Positions 1 to 5,414 of a stretch of DNA of 5,414 bases are shown piece by piece. This stretch comes from an uncultured Lachnospiraceae bacterium. GTDB taxonomy: Bacteria > Bacillota > Clostridia > Lachnospirales > Lachnospiraceae. Below the pieces are notes generated by a model, which was given only the letters and a program-made list of their open reading frames with translations, ran no database searches and was not told the DNA's origin. Location: assembly GCA_910586095.1 (NCBI GenBank), contig CAJUHQ010000171.1, positions 1 to 5,414 on the forward strand, read 5' to 3'. Position 1 is the first letter of the stretch; the number at the start of each line of letters is the position of its first letter. A program made the translations under genes and the position numbers.

Positions 1-65
1 TCCTGATTTGTACGCCTGCTGAAGCAGGCAGATGGGAGTTAGTGTGAAATATAAATTTTTCACAC
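1..65. repeat. Diverged copy of the two-hairpin intergenic repeat
   Basis: This is a second, variant copy of the 64-bp unit that is tandemly repeated at the other end of the window. The first 50 bases match the array unit except at unit positions 13 (T to C), 21 (A to G) and 42 (A to G). Hairpin 1 is GCCTGC-TGAA-GCAGGC (14-29), with the stem unchanged and only the loop altered. Hairpin 2 is GTGTGAAA (42-49) paired with TTTCACAC (58-65) around an 8-nt loop; the array version instead pairs GTGAAATC with GATTTCAC. Neither hairpin is followed by a clean T-run in the + direction. The window begins exactly at unit position 1, so further units may lie upstream. All reading frames carry stops or are too short to code. 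It could be a REP-like or MITE-like dispersed element; that is inference. Confidence 0.8.
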
Positions 66-97
66 GCAAATTTGTGCCTGCGGCCCAAATTCGCAGG
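66..97 (+). other. Competing hairpins in the leader of the VanW gene
   Basis: Two mutually exclusive foldings are visible. One pairs AATTTG (69-74) with CAAATT (86-91), extended outward by G66-C94 and C67-G93 across a mismatch and inward by GC (76-77) with GC (83-84). The other pairs CCTGCG (77-82) with CGCAGG (92-97) around a 9-nt loop. The stretch directly follows the repeat copy at 1-65 and ends 23 bases before the VanW start codon, so it may be either part of a longer repeat element or a leader RNA. No known riboswitch class is recognisable to me. Confidence 0.4.
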
Positions 98-120
98 TTA
101 CGGAAAGGCATGGGGATTCT

Positions 121-1704
121 ATGAAAAAGTGGAAAAAGAGTGCACTATGGATCTTGTTGACTGTAATTTTGATGATTATGTTGTCAAGCAATGGAAAAAC
201 ACAGGTTGTTTTGGCTGCGTCGGATGATGGAGTGATCTTAGAAGGGATCTATATGGGAGAAATTGATCTGTCTGGGATGACTGTAGAGGAAGCAACTGCT
301 AGTGTCGATCAGTATGTGGAGACAATAAGGCAAAAGAATGTGACATTTGAGGCAGTGGATAATCACTATGTGGCAGTTACTGTAGGAGATCTTGGACTGA
401 CATGGGAGAATACAGCAGATATTGATGCGGCGGCAGCATTTGGAAAAAAAGGAAATATCGTAAAGCGGTACAAGGCAATCCAGGATTTAAAACATGGAAA
501 TAAAGTGTATGAGTTAGTGCTGTCTATTGACAAAGAGCTCTTGCGTGCTGTGTTAGAACAGCAATGTACAGAGTATGATGTACAAGCAATCAATGCTACC
601 ATGTCGCGGGTAGATGGAGAATTTGTTATAGAGGAAGGGCAGGCAGGCCAGAAGGTAAATATTGAGGAATCTCTCAATAAAGCATACGAGTATCTCATGA
701 ATGAGTGGGATTATCAGGATGCTTCTATTGATCTAGTGATTGATGTGACACAGCCAAAGGGAAAAGCGGAGGATTTAGCAAAGCTTACGAATGTATTGGG
801 AACGTTTACTACAAGCTACTCTTCTAGTGGAGCATCACGATGCAAAAATGTAGAAAACGGATGCAGGCTTATCAATGGTTCTCTAATCTATCCGGGTGAA
901 GAATTTTCTACTTATAATAGTATCAAACCGTTTACACAGGAAAATGGGTATTATCCAGCAGGATCTTATTTAAACGGAAAAGTGGTTGACAGTATTGGCG
1001 GCGGAATATGTCAAGTGTCCACAACGCTCTATAATGCTGTACTTTTGTCAGAATTAGAGGTGGTAGAAAGACATAATCATTCTATGATTATAAGTTATGT
1101 GAAGCCTTCGATGGATGCGGCCATTGCCGAGTCCGCCAATAAGGATTTCCGGTTTGTCAACAATCTAGAACATCCAATTTATATAGAAGGATATACACAG
1201 GACAAACAAATTACATTTACTATATATGGAGTGGAGACGAGAGCAGCAGAGCGTACTATTCGTTATGAGAGTGAAGTGCTCTCAACAACGCGTCCAGATC
1301 ATGAGATTATTACAGCCACAGCGGGACAGGGAATAGGTTATATCAGTGTAGAATCGGCACATATAGGTTACACGGCACAATTGTGGAAAGTGGTCGAGGA
1401 GAATGGCACGCAGGTAAGCCGAGAAGTGATTAACAAGAGCAGTTATAAGGTATCTCCTCGATCGGCAGTGGTAGGTGTCAATACAGACAATCCAGCTTAT
1501 GCGGCACGTATGCAAGCAGCAATCGATTCAGGCAGCATAGATGCTTGCAAGGCGGAAGCGGCGGCTATTCAGGCAGAGATTGCGGCATTGGCACAGCAAC
1601 AGGCTGATTTAGAGGCGTATTATCAGGCACTTGAACAACAACAGTTACAACAGCAAATGCTCCAGCAGCAGGCAGAGGCAGCACAACAGCAAGTTGATCC
1701 ATAA
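121..1704 (+). CDS. Exported VanW-family protein with PG-binding domain and Q-rich tail
   Basis: This 527-aa protein is probably secreted or anchored at the cell surface. A basic N-terminus (MKKWKK) precedes a hydrophobic segment at about residues 8-21, and a possible signal peptidase site lies near VLA-A (30-33). Residues 40-65 (MGEIDLSGMTVEEA) are the usual entry to this family, followed by a peptidoglycan-binding-4-like region at about 85-210. The VanW domain spans about 226-360 and contains the hallmark GGGICQVSTTLYNA (293-306), ERHNHS (316-321) and MDAA (331-334). C241 and C248 are close enough to form a disulfide. Residues 375-455 look like a G5-type beta domain (YTAQLWKVV, SREVINKSSY). 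Residues 475-527 form an Ala/Gln-rich, probably coiled-coil tail. VanW-domain proteins are envelope-associated and some sit in vancomycin-resistance clusters, but their biochemical role is unsettled, and no van genes are seen here. ATG 121 follows GGAAAGG (102-108) or GGGGA (112-116); neither is ideally spaced. No clear rho-independent terminator follows. Confidence 0.9.
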   Translation: MKKWKKSALWILLTVILMIMLSSNGKTQVVLAASDDGVILEGIYMGEIDLSGMTVEEATASVDQYVETIRQKNVTFEAVDNHYVAVTVGDLGLTWENTADIDAAAAFGKKGNIVKRYKAIQDLKHGNKVYELVLSIDKELLRAVLEQQCTEYDVQAINATMSRVDGEFVIEEGQAGQKVNIEESLNKAYEYLMNEWDYQDASIDLVIDVTQPKGKAEDLAKLTNVLGTFTTSYSSSGASRCKNVENGCRLINGSLIYPGEEFSTYNSIKPFTQENGYYPAGSYLNGKVVDSIGGGICQVSTTLYNAVLLSELEVVERHNHSMIISYVKPSMDAAIAESANKDFRFVNNLEHPIYIEGYTQDKQITFTIYGVETRAAERTIRYESEVLSTTRPDHEIITATAGQGIGYISVESAHIGYTAQLWKVVEENGTQVSREVINKSSYKVSPRSAVVGVNTDNPAYAARMQAAIDSGSIDACKAEAAAIQAEIAALAQQQADLEAYYQALEQQQLQQQMLQQQAEAAQQQVDP

Positions 1705-1792
1705 TGTGTATAGAAAAGTGAACAACAAGTATGGTTGTGAAAAAATAATAGAAAACAGGAAACATAGAGCTGATTAAATAGTATTTATGTGT

Positions 1793-1810
1793 TCCCCAGA
1801 TGAAAGGGGA
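1793..1810 (+). promoter_or_regulatory. Ribosome binding site of the AIR-synthase-like gene, inside a small hairpin
   Basis: AAAGGGG (1803-1809) is the only good Shine-Dalgarno match before the ATG at 1817, with 7 bases of spacing. It overlaps the 3' arm of a 5-bp perfect stem, TCCCC (1793-1797) with GGGGA (1806-1810), around an 8-nt loop. The stem would occlude part of the binding site. It is short, so control by it is only a possibility. The rest of the 1705-1816 gap is AT-rich and shows no gene and no convincing promoter. Confidence 0.45.
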
Positions 1811-1816
1811 TAGTGG

Positions 1817-2881
1817 ATGCAATGCGGAAAATTGACAGAAAGTATATATAACCGTTCTGTCATCAAGGTCATTCAGAAAAATTCAGAAAAAGACAAAGGA
1901 TATCATCATGGCGCAGGTCTGCGGGCAGACTGCGCCATTTTGGCAGAAAATACAACAAGCGAAAAGCAATTTACGGGCATGGTTTTGGGACAGGCAACAG
2001 CAACTGGCACAGATATGCAGGTGGCAGCACGAGCGTATATAGCAGCGGTTAATCAGATGACAGTTTGTGCTGTCAGTAAAGCACATGAAATGACTTTTTG
2101 CCCATATGCGACTATAACATTGTTAGTACCAGAAAAATTGCGAGAAATTAAGATACGTAATATAGTGGAGACAGCAGCAGTAAAAGCAGCAGAGATGAAA
2201 GTTCCTATAGTGGCATGTGATGTTCAAGTTCTTCCATCAATCACAGAATCAGTGGCAGTCTGTGTAGTAAATAGTGGCATAGAATCATCAGTAGATACAA
2301 CTAGATATTGTCTGAAGGGACAGGGAAAAGTAGTTCCTGGTGAGGAGATTGTCATGACCAAATGGGCGGCCATAGAAGGAACTGCCTTGATAGGAGAGGA
2401 GAGCTTTGCTGTGCTTTGCGGGCGGTATCCTGAGGATATTGTCAAGACAGCCGTAAATTTTTATCAAAAGTTATCTATTGTCGCGGAGGCGGCCTGCGCC
2501 GTGGAGTCCGGCGCTAGTGCTATGCAGGTGTTGAGGGAGGGCGGTATTTTTGGCGGACTTTGGCAACTAGCACAGGACAATGGTGTCGGACTGGTCGTAG
2601 ACTTAAAAAATATCCCTATTAGGCAGGAAACAATCGAGTTATGTGAATTTTTTGATCTCAATCCTTATGTGTTGTTGTCGGGTGGAAGTTTGTTAATTAC
2701 GACATCAGAGAGTGGAAAACTACTTCATACATTGCGGGAACGAGGAATTCATGCCACAGTGATAGGACATACGACAGCAGGAAATGATCGTGTGATTCTT
2801 AGGGATGAGGAGACACGATATCTAGAGCCTGCAAGAGGAGATGAAATTTTTCAATATAAGAAAAATAAGCATAATATATGA
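1817..2881 (+). CDS. AIR-synthase/HypE-fold protein, N-terminal ATP motifs degenerate
   Basis: This 354-aa protein has the two-domain layout of the PurM/HypE/ThiL/SelD superfamily, whose members use ATP to activate a substrate. The C-terminal AIRS_C half (about 172-330) is well kept: VVPGEEIVMTKWAAIEGTALI (partly, 172-192), EGGIFGGLWQLA (241-252), GVGLVVDLKNIPI (256-268), LNPYVLLSGGSLLIT (281-295), GIHATVIGHTTAGNDRV (310-326). The N-terminal half (about 33-155) is not typical. The Gly/Asp loop expected as GxGxxD reads GAGLRADCA (32-40), keeping one Asp. The region where active relatives have ND reads AAVNQMTVCAVS (76-87). The place of the GGHTE-like motif reads VACDVQV (132-138). The start MQCGKLTESIYNRSVIK resembles Lachnospiraceae proteins annotated as AIR synthase-related. 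The substrate is unknown. No hydrogenase genes are nearby, so HypE itself is unlikely. A 107-bp gap separates it from the regulator gene. Confidence 0.8.
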   Translation: MQCGKLTESIYNRSVIKVIQKNSEKDKGYHHGAGLRADCAILAENTTSEKQFTGMVLGQATATGTDMQVAARAYIAAVNQMTVCAVSKAHEMTFCPYATITLLVPEKLREIKIRNIVETAAVKAAEMKVPIVACDVQVLPSITESVAVCVVNSGIESSVDTTRYCLKGQGKVVPGEEIVMTKWAAIEGTALIGEESFAVLCGRYPEDIVKTAVNFYQKLSIVAEAACAVESGASAMQVLREGGIFGGLWQLAQDNGVGLVVDLKNIPIRQETIELCEFFDLNPYVLLSGGSLLITTSESGKLLHTLRERGIHATVIGHTTAGNDRVILRDEETRYLEPARGDEIFQYKKNKHNI

Positions 2882-2988
2882 AGTGTAAATATGGTTCGTA
2901 GCGTCCTACATTTATAATGCAGAAATGAGGCTTGTGTTTTGTGTGCAACTTGTCATGTATAAATAGTAGCGCAGAAATGGAGAAAAAT
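2882..2988 (+). promoter_or_regulatory. Leader of the Lrp-like gene with a possible weak promoter
   Basis: The 107-bp gap holds a good -10-like TATAAA at 2958-2963 with TG just upstream. The best -35 candidates (TTGTGT at 2932-2937, spacer 20; TGTTTT at 2935-2940, spacer 17) are poor. A 9-bp direct repeat GCAGAAATG occurs at 2919-2927 and 2971-2979, and a small palindrome GTAG-CGTC-CTAC lies at 2898-2909. Lrp/AsnC proteins commonly bind their own upstream regions, so an operator here is reasonable, but no site can be assigned from sequence alone. No terminator is evident after the upstream gene. Confidence 0.25.
2979..2983 (+). promoter_or_regulatory. Ribosome binding site that sets the Lrp-like gene start
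   Basis: GGAGA lies 5 bases before ATG 2989 (6 bases if only GGAG is counted) and 11 before ATG 2995. The open frame extends back to a TTG at 2932, but that codon has no usable Shine-Dalgarno and would add a cysteine-rich leader foreign to Lrp proteins. Confidence 0.65.
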
Positions 2989-3477
2989 ATGAGTATGAGA
3001 GAACAAATTTTATTAATTATTGAAAAGAACAGTAGAATGGATCTGCACGAACTTGCCATTATTCTCGGAGTGGAAGAGGCAGTGATTGTCAATGAGATGG
3101 AACAGATGGAAAATGAAGGTGTGATATGTGGTTACCATACACTGATTGATTGGGAAAAGACAAGTGTGGAGAAGGTAAATGCGTTGATAGAGGTGCGCGT
3201 TACACCACAGCGCGGAAAAGGATTTGACAGTATTGCAGAACGCATTTACAAGTATCCTGAGGTACACGCAGTCTATTTGATTTCAGGAGGGTTTGATTTA
3301 CTTGTTACACTCGAGGGGAAAACATTAAAGGAAGTGTCTCAGTTTGTATCGGAGAAACTTGCAATTTTGGATTCGGTGATTAGCACGGCAACTCATTTCA
3401 TATTGAAAAAATACAAAGATCATGGAACAGTGCTTGGGACGAAGGATGTTGACGAAAGGATGCAGGTGACACCATGA
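2989..3477 (+). CDS. Lrp/AsnC-family transcriptional regulator
   Basis: This 162-aa protein (counting from ATG 2989) is of normal length for the Lrp/AsnC family of feast/famine regulators, which bind DNA as dimers or octamers and sense amino acids. Residues 3-50 form the winged helix-turn-helix: LLIIEKNSRMDLHELAIILG (8-27), then EEAVIVNEMEQMENEGVICGY, the recognition helix and wing. Residues about 64-140 form the RAM ligand-binding domain (ALIEVRVTP at 65-73, YLISGGFDLLVTLEG at 96-110, VISTATHFILKKYK at 130-143). The tail after 145 is short and polar. The start could equally be ATG 2995 (MREQ), which differs by two residues. The stop codon overlaps the aminotransferase start as ATGA, so the two are translationally coupled and the aminotransferase or its amino acid is the likely target or signal. 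The effector amino acid cannot be told from sequence. Confidence 0.92.
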   Translation: MSMREQILLIIEKNSRMDLHELAIILGVEEAVIVNEMEQMENEGVICGYHTLIDWEKTSVEKVNALIEVRVTPQRGKGFDSIAERIYKYPEVHAVYLISGGFDLLVTLEGKTLKEVSQFVSEKLAILDSVISTATHFILKKYKDHGTVLGTKDVDERMQVTP

Positions 3478-4634
3478 GAAATCCATTAAATAAGACTATA
3501 GGAGAAATTAAGCCTTCTGGAATACGAAAGTTTTTTGATATTGTAAGTGAGATGAAAGACGCTATTTCTTTAGGTGTGGGAGAACCCGATTTTGAGACAC
3601 CGTGGCACATTAGAGATGAAGGAATTTATTCGCTTGAGAAAGGGCGCACTTTTTATACTTCTAATGCAGGGCTTTTAGAGCTTCGCGAGGAAATCAGTAA
3701 ATACTTAAAGAGAAGATTTGATTTAAACTATGATGCAAAAAGCGAGATGATTGTGACAGTTGGCGGATCGGAAGCCATTGATTTGGCATTGCGCGCAATG
3801 GTTGATCCAGGCGATGAGGTTTTGATTCCACAGCCCAGTTATGTTTCTTATGAGCCATGTGCAATACTTGCAGGTGCAACTCCTGTTATTATTAAACTCA
3901 AACAGGAGAATCAGTTTCGATTGACAGCACAAGAATTAGAGGATGCTATCACAGATAAGACTAAAATTTTGATTCTGCCATTCCCTAATAATCCAACGGG
4001 AGCTATTATGGAGCGAACAGATTTAGAGGCAATTGCAAAAGTCATTGAAAAGCATGATTTATTTGTGATTTCTGACGAGATTTATGCAGAACTTTGTTAT
4101 ACAGACAAGCATGTATCGATCGTGAACATAGAAGGAATGTGGGACAGGACCATATTGATTAATGGATTTTCTAAATCACATGCAATGACAGGATGGAGAC
4201 TTGGATATGCCTGTGGTCCTCAATGTATTATCGAACAGATGTACAAAATCCATCAATTCTGTATTATGTGTGCGCCTACTACCTCACAGTATGCCGCAGT
4301 GGACGCGCTTAAGAATGGAGATGCAGATGTACAGATGATGCGAGAAGCCTATAATCAAAGGAGACGTTATTTAGTTCATGCCTTTAAAGAAATGGGATTA
4401 GAGTGTTTTGAACCGTTTGGAGCATTTTATATATTTCCTTGTATTAAAGAATTTGGTATGACAAGTGATGTGTTTGCTACTAAGCTACTAGAGGAAGAAA
4501 AAGTAGCGGTAGTGCCTGGAACTGCATTTGGAGACTGTGGGGAAGGATTCTTGCGTATTTCTTATGCATATTCTCTAGAAAAATTAAAAGTGGCGATAGG
4601 AAGATTAGACCACTTTATCAGCAAGCTTCGCTGA
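3474..4634 (+). CDS. Class I PLP-dependent aminotransferase (AspC/PatA-like)
   Basis: This 386-aa, full-length fold-type I aminotransferase belongs to the AspC/PatA-like group that moves amino groups between amino acids and 2-oxo acids, acting in the cytosol. Expected residues are all present: SLGVGEPDF (32-40) near the N-terminus; VTVGGSEAID (94-103) for the phosphate-binding turn; Y123 in PSYVSY, stacking on the cofactor; PFPNNPTGA (169-177) with N173; SDEIY (200-204) with D201 contacting the pyridine nitrogen; GFSKSHAMTGWRLGY (231-245) with K234 as the Schiff-base lysine and R242 on the phosphate; and LRISYA (360-365) with R361 binding the substrate carboxylate. The substrate (aspartate, aromatic, or other) cannot be fixed from these motifs. 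It starts inside the stop of the Lrp-like gene; AGGTGA (3464-3469) may serve as its ribosome site, 4 bases away. A 34-bp gap leads to trmL. Confidence 0.95.
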   Translation: MRNPLNKTIGEIKPSGIRKFFDIVSEMKDAISLGVGEPDFETPWHIRDEGIYSLEKGRTFYTSNAGLLELREEISKYLKRRFDLNYDAKSEMIVTVGGSEAIDLALRAMVDPGDEVLIPQPSYVSYEPCAILAGATPVIIKLKQENQFRLTAQELEDAITDKTKILILPFPNNPTGAIMERTDLEAIAKVIEKHDLFVISDEIYAELCYTDKHVSIVNIEGMWDRTILINGFSKSHAMTGWRLGYACGPQCIIEQMYKIHQFCIMCAPTTSQYAAVDALKNGDADVQMMREAYNQRRRYLVHAFKEMGLECFEPFGAFYIFPCIKEFGMTSDVFATKLLEEEKVAVVPGTAFGDCGEGFLRISYAYSLEKLKVAIGRLDHFISKLR

Positions 4635-4657
4635 TGGATAAGAGAATAAAATTGCAT

Positions 4658-4662
4658 GGAGG
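4658..4662 (+). promoter_or_regulatory. Ribosome binding site that sets the trmL start
   Basis: A perfect GGAGG ends immediately before ATG 4663, leaving no spacing, but lies 6 bases before ATG 4669. The downstream ATG is therefore the real start, giving MNIVLHQPEIP, which is also the usual N-terminus of the family. Confidence 0.8.
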
Positions 4663-4668
4663 ATGAGG

Positions 4669-5169
4669 ATGAATATTGTATTGCATCAGCCAGAGATACC
4701 TGCTAATACTGGAAATATTGGTAGGACTTGTGTGGCGGTGGGAGCTGTGCTTCATCTGATAGAACCAATAGGGTTTCGGCTTACAGGAAAGGAATTGCGG
4801 CGGGCAGGAATGGATTACTGGGAACATTTAGATGTTCGCCGTTATATAAATTTTGAGGAGTTTGTGGAAAAAAATATTGCAAACAATTCTAAGGCGACTA
4901 TTTGGATGGCAACAACGAAGGCTCAAAAAATTTACACAGAAGCAGTTTTTGGCAAAAATGACTTTATTATGTTTGGAAGAGAAAGTGCTGGTATTCCAGA
5001 AGAGATTTTAGTAAATTATAAAGATACGTGTATTCGTATTCCTATGTTAGAAACAATTAGAAGTCTGAATCTGTCAAACAGTGTTGGAATTGTGCTTTAT
5101 GAGGCATTAAGGCAACAAGGATTTGAAGGGATGCAGACAGAAGGCGAGCTGCATCATACGACATGGTAG
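4669..5169 (+). CDS. trmL: tRNA (cytidine/cmnm5-uridine(34)-2'-O)-methyltransferase TrmL
   Basis: TrmL is a SPOUT-class enzyme that uses S-adenosylmethionine to methylate the ribose 2'-OH of wobble nucleotide 34 in tRNA-Leu isoacceptors, supporting accurate decoding. The 166-aa length (from ATG 4669) is close to the roughly 155-160 aa of the E. coli and B. subtilis members. Motif 1 is PEIPANTGNIGRTC (8-21), motif 2 is FIMFGRESAGIPEEI (99-113), and motif 3 is RIPMLETIRSLNLSNSVGI (123-141), which with the first two builds the trefoil knot and cofactor pocket. RRAGMDYW (44-51) is also typical. It acts as a small standalone homodimer with no extra RNA-binding domain. It follows the aminotransferase by 34 bp with its own strong ribosome site and is probably co-transcribed with it. 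Its last codon and TAG stop lie at the edge of the downstream repeat array, which differs from a full repeat unit there by one base. Confidence 0.95.
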   Translation: MNIVLHQPEIPANTGNIGRTCVAVGAVLHLIEPIGFRLTGKELRRAGMDYWEHLDVRRYINFEEFVEKNIANNSKATIWMATTKAQKIYTEAVFGKNDFIMFGRESAGIPEEILVNYKDTCIRIPMLETIRSLNLSNSVGIVLYEALRQQGFEGMQTEGELHHTTW

Positions 5170-5414
5170 TTAATGTGAAATCAAAGATTTCACCATCCTG
5201 ATTTGTATGCCTGCTAAAGCAGGCAGATGGGAGTTAATGTGAAATCAAAGATTTCACCATCCTGATTTGTATGCCTGCTAAAGCAGGCAGATGGGAGTTA
5301 ATGTGAAATCAAAGATTTCACCATCCTGATTTGTATGCCTGCTAAAGCAGGCAGATGGGAGTTAATGTGAAATCAAAGATTTCACCATCCTGATTTGTAT
5401 GCCTGCTAAAGCAG
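5163..5414. repeat. Perfect 64-bp tandem array, each unit with two hairpins
   Basis: Three complete identical units occupy 5196-5259, 5260-5323 and 5324-5387. A partial unit (unit positions 32-64, one mismatch at 5167) precedes them from 5163, and another (first 27 bases) runs into the window edge, so the array continues. Each unit starts TCCTGATTTGTATGCC and holds hairpin 1, GCCTGC-TAAA-GCAGGC (unit 14-29), and hairpin 2, GTGAAATC-AAA-GATTTCAC (unit 44-62), linked by AGATGGGAGTTAAT. Units abut with no variable spacer. The 64-base period is not a multiple of 3, and stop codons fall in all three + frames, so it is not a coding repeat. There is no T-run after either stem, so it is not a string of standard terminators. 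The units' identity implies recent expansion or ongoing homogenisation. The array lies downstream of trmL and contains no gene within the window. Confidence 0.97.

Noticed and set aside
50..55. TATAAA as a -10 box for the VanW gene
   Set aside because: It lies in the loop region of repeat hairpin 2 and has no -35-like sequence 16-18 bases upstream.
366..698. Minus-strand open frames inside the VanW and other genes
   Set aside because: They are antisense shadows of strongly supported + strand genes, with no recognisable protein features or ribosome sites.
121..1704. Vancomycin-resistance determinant
   Set aside because: Only the VanW domain is present; there is no VanR/S, ligase or dipeptidase gene nearby, and VanW-domain proteins are common in Clostridia without resistance.
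1722..1750. Terminator after the VanW gene
   Set aside because: ACAAC (1722-1726) and GTTGT (1734-1738) pair, but the stem is 5 bp and weak and is followed by an A-run rather than a T-run on the + strand.
2932..2988. Longer start (TTG 2932) for the Lrp-like protein
   Set aside because: The extra 19 residues (MCFVCNLSC...) do not resemble Lrp proteins and TTG 2932 has no properly spaced ribosome site, whereas ATG 2989 does.
4663..4668. ATG 4663 as the trmL start
   Set aside because: GGAGG ends directly at 4662 leaving zero spacing; ATG 4669 has 6 bases of spacing and gives the family-typical MNIVL start.
5168..5195. Rho-independent terminator of trmL
   Set aside because: The 8-bp GTGAAATC/GATTTCAC stem is AT-rich and is followed by CATCC, not a T-run. 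It may still stabilise the mRNA end, but the terminator signature is missing.
5196..5387. Tandem array as a coding repeat
   Set aside because: The period is not a multiple of three and stop codons (TGA, TAA) fall in all three + frames within each unit or the next; no ATG start lies in the unit.
5163..5414. CRISPR array
   Set aside because: Units are directly abutting with a constant 64-bp period and no variable spacers, and no cas genes are present.

Overview
The window is a low-GC Firmicutes chromosomal segment. The closest fit I recognise is the class Clostridia, family Lachnospiraceae. This rests on protein style (the VanW protein, the AIR-synthase-like protein, the Lrp/AsnC regulator and TrmL all resemble gut Lachnospiraceae proteins as I remember them), AT-rich codon use and GGAGG-type ribosome binding sites. 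I cannot name a genus. All genes are on the + strand and nothing convincing is coded on the - strand.

Layout. Positions 1-65 hold a diverged copy of a two-hairpin repeat, followed by a second structured stretch (66-97) that runs up to an exported VanW-family protein (121-1704). After a 112-bp gap come four closely packed genes: an AIR-synthase/HypE-fold protein (1817-2881), an Lrp/AsnC-family regulator (2989-3477), a class I PLP-dependent aminotransferase (3474-4634, overlapping the regulator by ATGA) and the tRNA 2'-O-methyltransferase TrmL (4669-5169). From the trmL stop codon to the window edge there is a perfect 64-bp tandem array (three full units plus partial units at both ends) of the same repeat family seen at position 1.

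How the parts may work together. The regulator and aminotransferase are translationally coupled, and together with the AIR-synthase-like gene they look like an amino-acid-responsive metabolic unit with trmL as a co-transcribed passenger. The VanW protein is a separate envelope function. The least ordinary parts are (i) the repeat family, whose two versions differ in sequence but each keep two stems, one through what looks like a stem-restoring change, and (ii) the AIR-synthase-like protein, whose N-terminal half lacks the acidic and glycine motifs that bind Mg-ATP in active relatives. No complete new defence or mobile system is visible; apart from the repeats this is ordinary core and near-core genome.
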